Position numbers and translations under genes: made by a program. Below, piece after piece: positions 42,592-50,140 of a stretch of 64,000 bases of DNA. Below the pieces are notes generated by a model that did no database searches, was not told where the DNA came from, and worked only from the letters and a program-made list of their open reading frames with translations. Position 1 is the stretch's first letter. The number at the start of each line of letters is the position of its first letter. The stretch is taken from NCBI RefSeq assembly GCF_900115005.1, contig NZ_FOUY01000005.1, positions 1 to 64,000 on the forward strand, written 5' to 3'. The DNA comes from Pseudonocardia ammonioxydans. GTDB lineage: Bacteria > Actinomycetota > Actinomycetes > Mycobacteriales > Pseudonocardiaceae.

Positions 42592-42733
42592 TGCCTGATC
42601 GCGACCTGCCGGATCGCGAGTTGCCGGATCGCGGGCCGCCCGACCACAGCCCGGCCGTCTCGCCGCCCGCCCGACCACAGCCCGGCCGTCTCGCCGCCCG
42701 CCCGACCACAGCCCAGCCGTCTCGCGGCCCGCC
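42592..42733. repeat. Two adjacent tandem repeats
   Basis: Three 15-bp units (tgcctgatcgcgacc, tgccggatcgcgagt, tgccggatcgcgggc; 42592-42636) are followed by three 31-bp units containing cgaccacagcccggccgtct, starting at 42641, 42672 and 42703. They lie in the 222-bp convergent gap between the ABC1 and TetR genes. Confidence 0.8.
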
Positions 42734-42789
42734 GGACCGCGACGTGCCGGACCGCAGCCGGGCGGATCGGAGCCGGGCGGTCGCGGCCG

Positions 42790-43380
42790 TCAGCTGCGGG
42801 GGCGCAAGCCCTCCAGGACCCGGTCCAGCGCGGCCCGGGCGCCGTCCCGGTCCGCGTCGGTCACGTCCGGCCCGGTGAGCCACATGGCCAGCTCGTTCAT
42901 CGCGCCGGACAGCAGCCGCGCGAGGGGCTCGACCGGCTGCGGATCCAGTTCGCCGTGGTCGACCAGCACCGTCAGTCCCTCGGCGAGATGCCGGCCCGAG
43001 GTCCGCTCGTCGATCTCCCGCCAGGCCGGCCAGCCGAGCACGGCCGGCCCGTCGACCAGCATGATCCGCGCTGCGGCCGGCTCGGTGCTGGCGTCGAGGA
43101 ACGCGCGGCACCCGGCCCGCAGCTGCGCCCACCGCCCGGTCGCGGCTTCGGCGGCCGCGACGACCCGGTCCGCGACACGCTCCTGCACGCGTTCGAGCAC
43201 GGCGCCGAACAGTCCCGCCTTGCCGTCGAACTGGTGGTACAGCGCGCCCTTAGTCACACCGGCCGCGGCGACCACCGCCGGGAGCCCGACGGCGCCGTAG
43301 CCGTCCCGGGCGAACAGCCGCTCGGCCTCGTCCAGCAGCGCCGTCCGCGTCCGCTCCCGCTGCTCGGCCCGCACCCCCAC
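42790..43380 (-). CDS. TetR-family regulator
   Basis: 196 residues. N-terminal HTH (RTALLDEAERLFARDGYGAV, AAAGVTKGALYHQFDGKAGL), then a helical ligand domain. GTG 43380 is chosen for GAAGGGAG about 6 nt upstream. It is divergent from a VOC protein gene, with a perfect 10-bp-arm palindrome between them, so it probably controls that gene and itself. Confidence 0.88.
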   Translation of the reverse strand: MGVRAEQRERTRTALLDEAERLFARDGYGAVGLPAVVAAAGVTKGALYHQFDGKAGLFGAVLERVQERVADRVVAAAEAATGRWAQLRAGCRAFLDASTEPAAARIMLVDGPAVLGWPAWREIDERTSGRHLAEGLTVLVDHGELDPQPVEPLARLLSGAMNELAMWLTGPDVTDADRDGARAALDRVLEGLRPRS

Positions 43381-43426
43381 CGTGCACTCCCTTCGTTGAC
43401 GTACCGGGAGTATGCCAGTAGCGTTC

Positions 43427-43449
43427 TTCACATACTGCCAGTATGTGAA
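43427..43449. promoter_or_regulatory. Perfect palindromic operator for the TetR/VOC pair
   Basis: ttcacatact-gcc-agtatgtgaa has two perfect 10-bp arms. A second half-like agtatgccagta lies at 43409-43420. The palindrome is 14 bp before the VOC start, so a bound repressor would block transcription or initiation. Confidence 0.75.
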
Positions 43450-43463
43450 TCTCAGGAGGAACC

Positions 43464-43880
43464 GTGCTCACCAGCTGCTATCCGGTGCTCGCCACCGACG
43501 ACGTCGCGGCCGCCCGCGCGTTCTGGACCGGTCCGATGCGGTTCGAGGTCACGTTCGAGGCGGACTGGTACGTCAGCCTGCGCCGAGAGGGGTGCGAGCT
43601 GGCCGTGCTGGACCGGGACCATCCGACGATCCCGGAGGCCTACCGCGGCGTCTCCGCGACCGGTGTCCTGGTGAACCTGGAGGTCGACGACGTCGACGCC
43701 GAGTGGGAGCGCCTGGCCGTCCCGGGCGGCCCGGCCGTGACCCTCGAGCTGCGCGACGAGGACTTCGGGCAACGACACTTCATCGTCGCCGGGCCGGACG
43801 GGGTGCTCGTCGACGTGATCACCGAGATCCCGCCCTCGCCGGAGTTCGCCGCAGCCTTCGCCGCACCGGCACCGGCCTGA
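43464..43880 (+). CDS. VOC-family (glyoxalase/bleomycin-resistance fold) protein
   Basis: 138 residues of two beta-alpha-beta3 modules: LTSCYPVLATDDVAAARAFW at the start and RHFIVAGPDGVLVDVITEI near the end. GTG 43464 follows AGGAGGA. VOC proteins sequester or modify small molecules; metal ligands are not obvious. A TetR repressor and operator upstream suggest induction by a small molecule. Confidence 0.82.
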   Translation: MLTSCYPVLATDDVAAARAFWTGPMRFEVTFEADWYVSLRREGCELAVLDRDHPTIPEAYRGVSATGVLVNLEVDDVDAEWERLAVPGGPAVTLELRDEDFGQRHFIVAGPDGVLVDVITEIPPSPEFAAAFAAPAPA

Positions 43881-43929
43881 GCACCGGAAGCGCACTTGCT
43901 CGTCCCACCACCGGCGCCCGTCACCGCGC

Positions 43930-44325
43930 TCCTACCCGTGCCCCCAGGGGCGGGCGGCGCCGGCCCGTGCCCCCAGGGGCACCCTCGTGGCGCCAGGCGC
44001 CCCGAACGGCACCCTCGGGGCACTGTGGAGCGAGACGCCCCGCTCCCGGGAACGTGCCCGGCCACGCCGAAGCCGGACCGGCGCCGCGCCGCACGCCCCG
44101 AGGGGCACCCTCGTAGCGCCAGGCGCCCCCAACGACCCCCTCGGGGCGCACCGGGAACCCCCGAGCCCGAGCCGACGCCGCGCCGAACGCCGCCAGGGGC
44201 ACCCTCGTAGCGCCAGGCGCCCCGAGGGTGCCCCTGGGAGCACGACGCCACGGCGTGCTCGGCGCGGCTCGGCGCGGCGCGGTGTGGCGCGGTGTGGCAC
44301 GGCGCGGCGCGGGGCGGCGTGCGGA
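43930..44325. repeat. GC-rich repeat cluster beside the whiB7 operon
   Basis: The 28-bp ggggcaccctcgtagcgcca (plus ggcgcccc) occurs three times: 43976-44003, 44102-44129 and 44196-44223. The third copy is part of a hairpin with ccaggggcaccctcg and cgagggtgcccctgg arms (about 44194-44238). A gcgcgg/gcgtgg simple repeat fills about 44255-44325. The whole of 43881-44367 has no gene I can support. Confidence 0.75.
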
Positions 44326-44367
44326 GGCCGCGCAGTGGCACGGCCGGGCATCGGATCCGGACATGAC

Positions 44368-44402
44368 GGCGCCCCGTCCGGAGCAGGTCCGGACGGGGCG
44401 CC
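44368..44402. terminator. Terminator of the whiB7 operon
   Basis: A perfect 15-bp stem, ggcgccccgtccgga with tccggacggggcgcc, has a 5-nt loop. It lies 28 bp beyond the stop of the small gene downstream of whiB7. There is no long U-tract, but the stem is very strong. Confidence 0.7.
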
Positions 44403-44430
44403 TGTTCGTGCCGGGTCAGTGCGGCGACCG

Positions 44431-44586
44431 CTAACCGGCCGCCGCGGGTAGCCCGTGCGCTCGATGCGACCTCGCCAGGGCTTCCTGGATGAGCGTCCTC
44501 GCGTTCTCCTGGTTCACGAGGGCCGTGGTGCGGTCACCACGGAGCACCGGGCACGGGATCGTCTCGACTGTCATCAGGGTGTTCAT
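44431..44586 (-). CDS. Small 51-residue protein downstream of whiB7
   Basis: Reading from ATG 44586: MNTLMTVETIPCPVLRGDRT, then residues 21-51 with the helix-like segment NQENARTLIQEALARSHRAH, ending TAG at 44431. A good AAGGAG lies 9 nt upstream, third codon positions are mostly G/C as in its neighbours, and a strong hairpin follows. It starts 43 bp after whiB7 in the same direction, so it should be co-transcribed and share WhiB7 control. The predicted C-terminal half is an amphipathic helix. I do not recognise a family and propose no biochemical function. Confidence 0.7.
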   Translation of the reverse strand: MNTLMTVETIPCPVLRGDRTTALVNQENARTLIQEALARSHRAHGLPAAAG

Positions 44587-44629
44587 CTCGGTCGTCTCCT
44601 TCGGGATCGGGTCGGGTGGCGGGTCGGGC

Positions 44630-45019
44630 TCAGCTGCCGGCGGCCAGGGCGTAGGCCCGGTCGCGCTCCAGGTCGGCCTTGCGCGGTCGACCCCTCGGAC
44701 GCTTGCGCGGGATCACCCGGCCGCGCTCGAGGATCTCACCGCCCCACACCCCCCACGGCTCGCCGCGGTCCAGCGCACCGGCCAGGCAGGCCGCGCGCAC
44801 CGGGCAGCTGCCGCAGAGCGTCTTGGCCTCCTCCAGCTCGGCAGGCGACTCGGCGAACCAGAGGTCCGCGTCGCCGTTGCGGCAGGGCAGCGCCGACCGC
44901 TGCTCGCCGGACCGGCCGGTCGGCGCGACCCGCAGCCGCGCCTCGTCGGAACCGGCGCAACCGCCACCGGTCTCGTTCCTGATCACTCCGCCGTCACACG
45001 GAGCGGAACGCACGTACAC
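44630..45019 (-). CDS. whiB7: WhiB7 transcription factor
   Basis: 129 residues. The Wbl [4Fe-4S] cysteines are in ALPCRNGDADLWF and TLCGSCPVRAACLAG, followed by the GVWGGE turn and the AT-hook RGRPRK that defines WhiB7. WhiB7 binds sigma A and activates AT-rich promoters of intrinsic antibiotic-resistance genes, including its own. GTG 45019 is chosen for GAGGAGG 6 nt upstream; the first 40 residues are extra relative to the mycobacterial protein. It is preceded by an attenuator and a uORF and followed by a small co-directional gene. Confidence 0.95.
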   Translation of the reverse strand: MYVRSAPCDGGVIRNETGGGCAGSDEARLRVAPTGRSGEQRSALPCRNGDADLWFAESPAELEEAKTLCGSCPVRAACLAGALDRGEPWGVWGGEILERGRVIPRKRPRGRPRKADLERDRAYALAAGS

Positions 45020-45106
45020 GATCGACCTCCTCGATCGAACTTCTCGGGCTCTACTTCTGGGGACCTGTGTTGTCAGGACTTCTCATCTCGGGACGGATCT
45101 GCGGAC

Positions 45107-45154
45107 AAAAAAATCGGGGCCGCGGAACCCATGTGCGTGGGTTCCGCGGCCCCG
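45107..45154 (-). terminator. whiB7 leader attenuator terminator
   Basis: A perfect 17-bp stem, cggggccgcggaaccca (45115-45131) with tgggttccgcggccccg (45138-45154), has a 6-nt loop. On the minus strand it is followed directly by seven U. It lies between the uORF stop and the whiB7 start, 87 nt upstream of GTG 45019, and would end transcription before whiB7. Confidence 0.93.
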
Positions 45155-45169
45155 ACGGGACTCGGCGCG

Positions 45170-45200
45170 GGCGCTGAGGGTCAGGTACCCCCTCGGCGCC
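45170..45200 (-). promoter_or_regulatory. Hairpin enclosing the uORF stop codon
   Basis: ggcgctgaggg (45170-45180) pairs with ccctcggcgcc (45190-45200), 10 of 11 positions, with a 9-nt loop. The uORF TGA (45183-45181) sits in the loop. A ribosome reaching this stop would melt it; a stalled one would not. A role in switching the downstream terminator is inferred. Confidence 0.6.
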
Positions 45201-45423
45201 CGGGAACGGACGCACCTGTGCACTTGTGCTCATCGAAGATCGGGCCGCTGATCACCGGGGACACGTCTCCCCCGGTACGGGGCGCGACGGCCGCGACCAG
45301 GAGCGGCTCCGCCCAGCGACGACGCAGGCGGGCGGACGGGACCGCCACGGAAGCGGGCAGCACGGTCGCGGGAACGCACGGCAGGGCGGAGCCCGTCCGG
45401 CCGATCGCGGTGATCGTGTCCAT
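45181..45423 (-). CDS. whiB7 upstream ORF (leader peptide)
   Basis: Eighty codons from ATG 45423, with GGAGGAGG upstream: MDTITAIGRTGSALPCVPAT, a basic middle (PSARLRRRWAEPLLVAAVAP) and an Asp/Gly/Cys C-terminal part. It lies wholly in the whiB7 leader, and its stop falls in a hairpin just before the attenuator. In mycobacteria and Streptomyces, impaired uORF translation by ribosome-targeting drugs is known to allow readthrough into whiB7. The same logic is inferred here. The peptide itself may have no function. Confidence 0.82.
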   Translation of the reverse strand: MDTITAIGRTGSALPCVPATVLPASVAVPSARLRRRWAEPLLVAAVAPRTGGDVSPVISGPIFDEHKCTGASVPGRRGGT

Positions 45424-45508
45424 CAGGTGCCTCCTCCCTGTTCCCGCCGGGCGGTCTCCCGCTCGACGCATGCCGGAGTGGAGTGATCTGCTCCACTCGA
45501 TGGCGTCG

Positions 45509-45548
45509 ACACTAGAAGTGCCGCGCACACCGTTGCAACCGAATATCC
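45509..45548 (-). promoter_or_regulatory. Probable autoregulated whiB7 promoter
   Basis: On the minus strand: AT-rich ggatattc (45548-45541), then TTGCAA (-35, 45538-45533), 18 bp, then TAGTGT (-10, 45514-45509). WhiB7-dependent promoters carry an A/T-rich block immediately upstream of -35 for the AT-hook. The transcript would start near 45502, giving a leader of about 480 nt; its first 30 nt contain an agtggag/ctccact hairpin (45475-45497). Confidence 0.65.
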
Positions 45549-45590
45549 GAGTTCTCTCCGGAAGTTCACCGGGCGGCGACCGAAGAGGGG

Positions 45591-47717
45591 CTACCGCTCG
45601 TCGTCGTGCTCGGCGAGCAGCCGCAGGACGGAGTCGCCGTACCGGTCGAGCTTGGCCGCCCCGATACCCGGGATCCCGACCAGCGCCGACGGGTCGGACG
45701 GCCGCTGCTCGGCGATCGCGGTCAGCGTCGCGTCGGTGAGCACGACGAACGCCGGGACGTCCTGCTGCTTCGCCTCCGCGGCCCGCCACTGCTTGAGCCG
45801 GTCGAGCAGCTCGAGATCCACATCGGACGGGCAGTCGTCACACCGCAGGAGCTTGGTGGCGGCACCGCCGAACAGCGGCGACCCGCACACCCGGCAGCGC
45901 GGCCGGGCCCCGCCGGGGCGGCGCTCCCCCGCGATCCGCGAGGCCGGGTGCGCGTCCGGGATCAGCCCGTACAGGAACCGGGACCGCCGCCGCTTCGGGC
46001 CGCGCCCCGAGGCCCGCGACAGCGACCACGACATCGACAGCACCCGCCGGGCGCGGGTGATACCCACGTACAGCAGCCGCCGTTCCTCCTCGATGGCCTG
46101 CTCGTCGTCACCGGCGTGGCCGATCGGCAGCGTCCCGTCGGCCAGCCCGACGAGGAACACCGCGTCCCACTCCAGGCCCTTCGCCGCGTGCAGCGACGCC
46201 AGCGTCACCCCCTGCACGACGGGGGCCTGCGCGGAGTCGGCCCGCGTGTCCAGCTCGGCGCAGAGCGCGGCCAGGTCGGCCGCCGGGTCGATCGCGGCGA
46301 GCTCCTCGGCCACCCCGACCAGGGCGAGCAGCGACTCCCACTGCGCACGCAGGGTCGCCCCCTTCGGCGGCTCGTCGGTGAGTCCGGCGCGGGCACCGAG
46401 CACGGCCCGGGTGACGTCCACGAGATCGGTGCCGGGTCGCTGCTCGGGCACCGCACCGCGCAGCGCGATCATCGCCCGGCGGATCTCCGGGCGGGCGAAG
46501 AACCGCTCGCCGCCGCGCACCTGGTAGGGCACGCCGGCGTCGGACAGCGCCTGCTCGTAGGCCTCGGACTGCGCGTTGATCCGGAACAGCACCGCGATCT
46601 CCGAGGGCTCCGTGCCGTCGGAGAGCAGCGTCAGGATGCGCCCGGCGACGGCGGCGGCCTCGGCCGGCTCGTCGTCGTGCTCGGAGAAGTCCGGGTCCGG
46701 GCCGGGCGGGAGCTGGCCGACCAGCTGCAGGCGCGAGCCCGCCGGGCGGTGCCGGGCGGAGGAGATCAGCTGGTTCGCCGACCCGACGATCTGCGGGGTG
46801 GACCGGTAGTCGCGCTGCAGCCGGACGAGGGTCGCCTCCGGGAAGCGCCGCGGGAACTCCAGCAGGTAGCGGGGTGAGGCACCGGCGAAGGTGTAGATCG
46901 TCTGGTTGGCGTCACCGACCACGGTGAGGTCGTCGCGGTCCCCGAGCCACGCGTCGAGCAGGCGCTGCTGCAGCGGGGTGACGTCCTGGTACTCGTCGAC
47001 GACGAAGCAGCGGTACCGCGACCGGAACTCGTCGGCGACCCCGGGGTGCTCCTCCAGCGCGACCGCGGTGTGCAGCAGCAGGTCGTCGAAGTCCAGCATC
47101 TCGGCCGCGTTCTTGAGCTCTTCGTAGCCCGCGTAGACCTCGGCGACCTGGTCGGCGGGCCCGGGGGTGTCCCGCCGGCGCCGCGCGGCCTCGGCCGCGT
47201 AGTCGACCGGCGCGATCAGCGACGACTTCGCCCACTCGATCTCGGAGGTGAGATCGCGCAGCGCATCGGAGTCGGTACCGACCCGGGCCCGCGCCGCGGC
47301 CTGGCCGACGATCCGGAGCTTGCCGTCGAGCAGCGGCCACGGCGTGCCACCGACCACCTGCGGCCAGAAGTAGCGCAGCTGGCGCAGCGCGGCCGCGTGG
47401 AACGTGCGGGCCTGCACACCGGGCGCGTCGAGCTGCCGGAGCCGGGTGCGCAGCTCACCGGCCGCGCGGGCGGTGAAGGTGACGGCGAGGACCTGCCCGG
47501 CCACGACGTGGCCCTGCCCCACCAGGTGCGCGATCCGGCGGGTGATCGTGCGGGTCTTGCCGGTGCCGGCGCCCGCGAGCACGCAGACCGGCCCGCGCGG
47601 GGCGGTGACGGCGGCCCGCTGCTCGGGGTCGAGGCCGTCCGGACCCGCCGGGTCTCCCGGCCCCGGCGCGCCCCGGGTCGCGCGGGCAGGACCGGGAGCG
47701 GTGGTTCGGGACGGCAC
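45591..47717 (-). CDS. uvrD2: ATP-dependent DNA helicase UvrD2
   Basis: 708 residues. SF1A helicase with Walker [11 protein letters not shown], Walker [28 protein letters not shown], and motif [12 protein letters not shown] tetracysteine segment CRVCGSP...CDDCPSD links to a C-terminal HRDC domain (about 625-705). This domain set defines actinobacterial UvrD2, essential in mycobacteria. GTG 47717. Its 3' flank overlaps the far upstream region of the whiB7 promoter, as in mycobacteria. Confidence 0.95.
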   Translation of the reverse strand: MPSRTTAPGPARATRGAPGPGDPAGPDGLDPEQRAAVTAPRGPVCVLAGAGTGKTRTITRRIAHLVGQGHVVAGQVLAVTFTARAAGELRTRLRQLDAPGVQARTFHAAALRQLRYFWPQVVGGTPWPLLDGKLRIVGQAAARARVGTDSDALRDLTSEIEWAKSSLIAPVDYAAEAARRRRDTPGPADQVAEVYAGYEELKNAAEMLDFDDLLLHTAVALEEHPGVADEFRSRYRCFVVDEYQDVTPLQQRLLDAWLGDRDDLTVVGDANQTIYTFAGASPRYLLEFPRRFPEATLVRLQRDYRSTPQIVGSANQLISSARHRPAGSRLQLVGQLPPGPDPDFSEHDDEPAEAAAVAGRILTLLSDGTEPSEIAVLFRINAQSEAYEQALSDAGVPYQVRGGERFFARPEIRRAMIALRGAVPEQRPGTDLVDVTRAVLGARAGLTDEPPKGATLRAQWESLLALVGVAEELAAIDPAADLAALCAELDTRADSAQAPVVQGVTLASLHAAKGLEWDAVFLVGLADGTLPIGHAGDDEQAIEEERRLLYVGITRARRVLSMSWSLSRASGRGPKRRRSRFLYGLIPDAHPASRIAGERRPGGARPRCRVCGSPLFGGAATKLLRCDDCPSDVDLELLDRLKQWRAAEAKQQDVPAFVVLTDATLTAIAEQRPSDPSALVGIPGIGAAKLDRYGDSVLRLLAEHDDER

Positions 47718-47864
47718 GACCCCATCCTGACACCCGCCCCCGACAACCTCGGGCCGCCCGGGCACTCTCCCGGTCGACGCTGCTCCCGGCGCCGGCGGAC
47801 GGGACCGGGGCGGCCGCCTCCTGCCCCGCCCGCGTGCCCGTCCGGTCCCGGCGGCCGTCGCGGG

Positions 47865-48236
47865 TCAGGCCTCGTCCCGGGCCGTCGGGCCGGCCTCGGC
47901 CCCGACCGCGATCCGGCGCAGCTCCTCGACGTGGGCGTCGAAGGCGTCCCGCCCGGCCGGGGTCTGGGAGATCCAGGTGAGCCGGCGGGCGTCGGCGCGG
48001 GTCGCGGAGCGGGACTTCGCGGTCGTCGCGTAGCCCGCGTCGACCAGGACCTTCAGGTGCTTGGACAGCGTGGCGTCGGCGACGCCGAGGGTGTCGCGCA
48101 GCACCGCGAAGTCGATCTGTTCGACGTGCCGCAGGATGCCGCTGATCCGGAGCCGGACCGGGGCGTGGATGGTGTCGTCGAACCCGGACACGGCGCCGAC
48201 GGGGCCCCCGGCACCGCTGGTCCCGTCACCGGCCAC
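47865..48236 (-). CDS. Winged-helix regulator (HTH_27 / ArsR-like)
   Basis: 123 residues: HAPVRLRISGILRHVEQIDF, LRDTLGVADATLSKHLKVLV and an ARRLTWISQTPAGRDAF wing, the pattern of small DNA-binding partners of membrane proteins. It overlaps the preceding membrane-protein gene by 11 bp, so they are coupled and probably form a regulator/sensor-like pair (inference). Confidence 0.8.
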   Translation of the reverse strand: MAGDGTSGAGGPVGAVSGFDDTIHAPVRLRISGILRHVEQIDFAVLRDTLGVADATLSKHLKVLVDAGYATTAKSRSATRADARRLTWISQTPAGRDAFDAHVEELRRIAVGAEAGPTARDEA

Positions 48237-48687
48237 GACGGACGTGCTCCCGGCTCAGTCGTTCGAACCACCGGTTCGCCGACAGCGCCACCACGAAGCA
48301 GACCACGGCGGGCACGGCCGCCCACCACGGCGAGAGCGACGCGACCAGCGCGAAGGACACGCTGACCAGCGCCAGGATCGCGACCACGGTGACGAGGAAG
48401 ACCCCCCACGCCGCGGCGCCGACCGCGCCCGCGCGGATCCCGGTCACCGAGCGCTGGTACCAGAGCAGCGCCAGCACGGCGACCAGCAGGAACGGCAGGA
48501 GCCCGTCCCGCACGCCGTCGTCGAACACGGGCAGGAGCACGTACCCGGCCGCCACCAGCGCGAACGCGACGTGGATCCACCCCGGGGCGGCCATCCGGCC
48601 GGCGAGTGCGGTGCGGTCCGCCTCGAGCCCGCGCAGGACCTCCTCGGCGGATCCGTCCCGGCTCCCGGGTGACGCATCGTTTTCCAT
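48226..48687 (-). CDS. Small four-helix membrane protein
   Basis: 153 residues: an acidic N-terminal helix (SAEEVLRGLEADRTALAGRM) followed by four hydrophobic segments arranged as two hairpins. It precedes and overlaps the winged-helix gene. Unclassified; such pairs are common in actinobacteria but without known function. Confidence 0.7.
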   Translation of the reverse strand: MENDASPGSRDGSAEEVLRGLEADRTALAGRMAAPGWIHVAFALVAAGYVLLPVFDDGVRDGLLPFLLVAVLALLWYQRSVTGIRAGAVGAAAWGVFLVTVVAILALVSVSFALVASLSPWWAAVPAVVCFVVALSANRWFERLSREHVRRGR

Positions 48688-48790
48688 ACCGGCAACTCAA
48701 TCAGTTGCACATTCGGAAAGTCAAGTCTCTTGCCGGAACGGAAAGAGACACCCCGGGAAGATCCGGGGCCCGGCCGCCGTTGACCGGGAC

Positions 48791-49030
48791 ATGGCGGACC
48801 TGACCATGTACACGACCAGTTGGTGCGGCTTCTGCCGCCGGTTGAAGCTGCAGCTCGACCAGGCCGGGATCGGCTACCGCGAGATCGACATCGAGCGCGA
48901 GCCGGACGCGGTGGCGTTCGTCGAGCAGGCCAACGGCGGGAACCGGACCGTGCCGACCGTCGTCTTCCCCGACGAGTCGGTCGCGACCAACCCCAGCTTC
49001 GCCGAGGTCGAGCAGCGACTGGCGAGCTGA
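48791..49030 (+). CDS. mrx1: Mycoredoxin-type glutaredoxin
   Basis: 79 residues with the CxxC site WCGFC near the N-terminus (TMYTTSWCGFCRRLKLQL) and TVPTVVF cis-Pro. Mycoredoxin-1 reduces mycothiolated proteins in actinobacteria; the position between uvrD2 and nudC matches M. tuberculosis Rv3198A. The usual Tyr of WCGYC is Phe here. A bidirectional hairpin separates it from convergent nudC. Confidence 0.92.
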   Translation: MADLTMYTTSWCGFCRRLKLQLDQAGIGYREIDIEREPDAVAFVEQANGGNRTVPTVVFPDESVATNPSFAEVEQRLAS

Positions 49031-49065
49031 GGCAGCCCGGGTCCTCGGGACCCGGGACTCCCACC

Positions 49066-49107
49066 ACGACAGCGGCGGCCCGGGCGGTGTGCCCGGGCCG
49101 CCGTCGT
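49066..49107. terminator. Bidirectional terminator between mrx1 and nudC
   Basis: A long stem formed by acgacagcggcggcccgggc and gcccgggccgccgtcgt has a short ggtgt loop and one bulged base. It lies 36 bp after the mrx1 stop and 11 bp after the convergent nudC stop. Confidence 0.75.
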
Positions 49108-49117
49108 GTGCCGGGGG

Positions 49118-50140
49118 TCAGCCGCCGGCCGCCGCCCAGGAGTCCAGCATCGTCCGCGCGATCGACACCTTGCCCGGCAGCAGGACGACCGGGTCGGTGC
49201 TCTCGTGCGCGTCCCGCCCGTCGTCGCGGCCGGCCCAGTCACCGCGGGCCAGCGCGGCCCGCAGCTGGGTCCGGGTCACCCACAGCGCGTCGGCGATCTC
49301 GCCGTCCTGCGGGCGCAGCAGTGCGTCCGGGTCGGCGATCGCGTGGAAGCCGACCATCAGCGACCGCGGGAACGGCCACGCCTGGCTGCCCAGGTAGCGG
49401 ACGTCGGTGACGTCGAGCCCGACCTCCTCGGCGATCTCCCGGTGCACGCACGCCTCGAGGGACTCACCGGACTCGACGAACCCCGCGAGCACCGAGTAGC
49501 GGCCGACCGGCCACACCGGCTGGCGGGCGAGCAGCACCCGGTCGGCACCGTCGTGCACCAGGCAGATGACCGCCGGGTCGGTGCGCGGGTACTCCTCGTG
49601 CCCGTTCTCACACATCCGTGCCCACCCCGCGTTGTGCGGCCGGGTGCGGGTGCCGTCGACCGCGCAGAACCGCGCGCGGTCGTGCCAGTTCAGGGTGGCG
49701 ACCGCGCCGGTGAGCAGGCCCGAGCCCAGCGGGTCGAGGAACGCGCCGGCGGCCCGCAGGTCCGCCCACTCCCCCGGGTCGTCCGCCGCGGTCCAGGCCG
49801 GACCCCCGCGGACCGCCCAGTAGGGGACGCCGTCGGCCTCACCGAGCAGCACCGCCTCGGCAGGCGGCTCGGGAGCCAGGTCAGTGCCGGTGCGGGTGCG
49901 GACCCGCCCGCCCCGGCCGGCGGCCGCGTCCCAGGCGGCGGCGTCGGTCTCGTGGAACTCCCGGCCCGGGTCGACCTCCCAGTCCACCGGGGTGCGCCCG
50001 GACTCGTCCACGACCAGCACCCGCGCCTTCGCCCAGGAGTCGCGCACGTAGTCCGGGTCCAGGCGCAGCCGCTCGTCGCGGTCGAGGAGGTTGCGCGAGA
50101 GGACCGGCTGGTCGGCCAGCTCGAAGTAGCCGCGGCTCAC
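49118..50140 (-). CDS. nudC: NAD+ diphosphatase / NAD-cap hydrolase NudC
   Basis: 340 residues. Nudix box GFVESGESLEACVHREIAEE-VG and, 20 residues on, SQAWPFPRSLM in place of the canonical SQPWPFP. The zinc ribbon is reduced: Cys159-x2-Asp162 and Cys177-x2-Gly180 (followed by His181), so two of the four usual Cys are missing. NudC splits NAD(H) and removes NAD caps from RNA. GTG 50140 overlaps the stop of the upstream M16 gene. Confidence 0.92.
   Translation of the reverse strand: MSRGYFELADQPVLSRNLLDRDERLRLDPDYVRDSWAKARVLVVDESGRTPVDWEVDPGREFHETDAAAWDAAAGRGGRVRTRTGTDLAPEPPAEAVLLGEADGVPYWAVRGGPAWTAADDPGEWADLRAAGAFLDPLGSGLLTGAVATLNWHDRARFCAVDGTRTRPHNAGWARMCENGHEEYPRTDPAVICLVHDGADRVLLARQPVWPVGRYSVLAGFVESGESLEACVHREIAEEVGLDVTDVRYLGSQAWPFPRSLMVGFHAIADPDALLRPQDGEIADALWVTRTQLRAALARGDWAGRDDGRDAHESTDPVVLLPGKVSIARTMLDSWAAAGG

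Noticed and set aside
43921..44364. Arg/Pro/Gly-rich frames between the VOC gene and the whiB7 operon
   Set aside because: They follow the 28-bp repeats and simple GC repeats, with no start signals and no conserved protein features.
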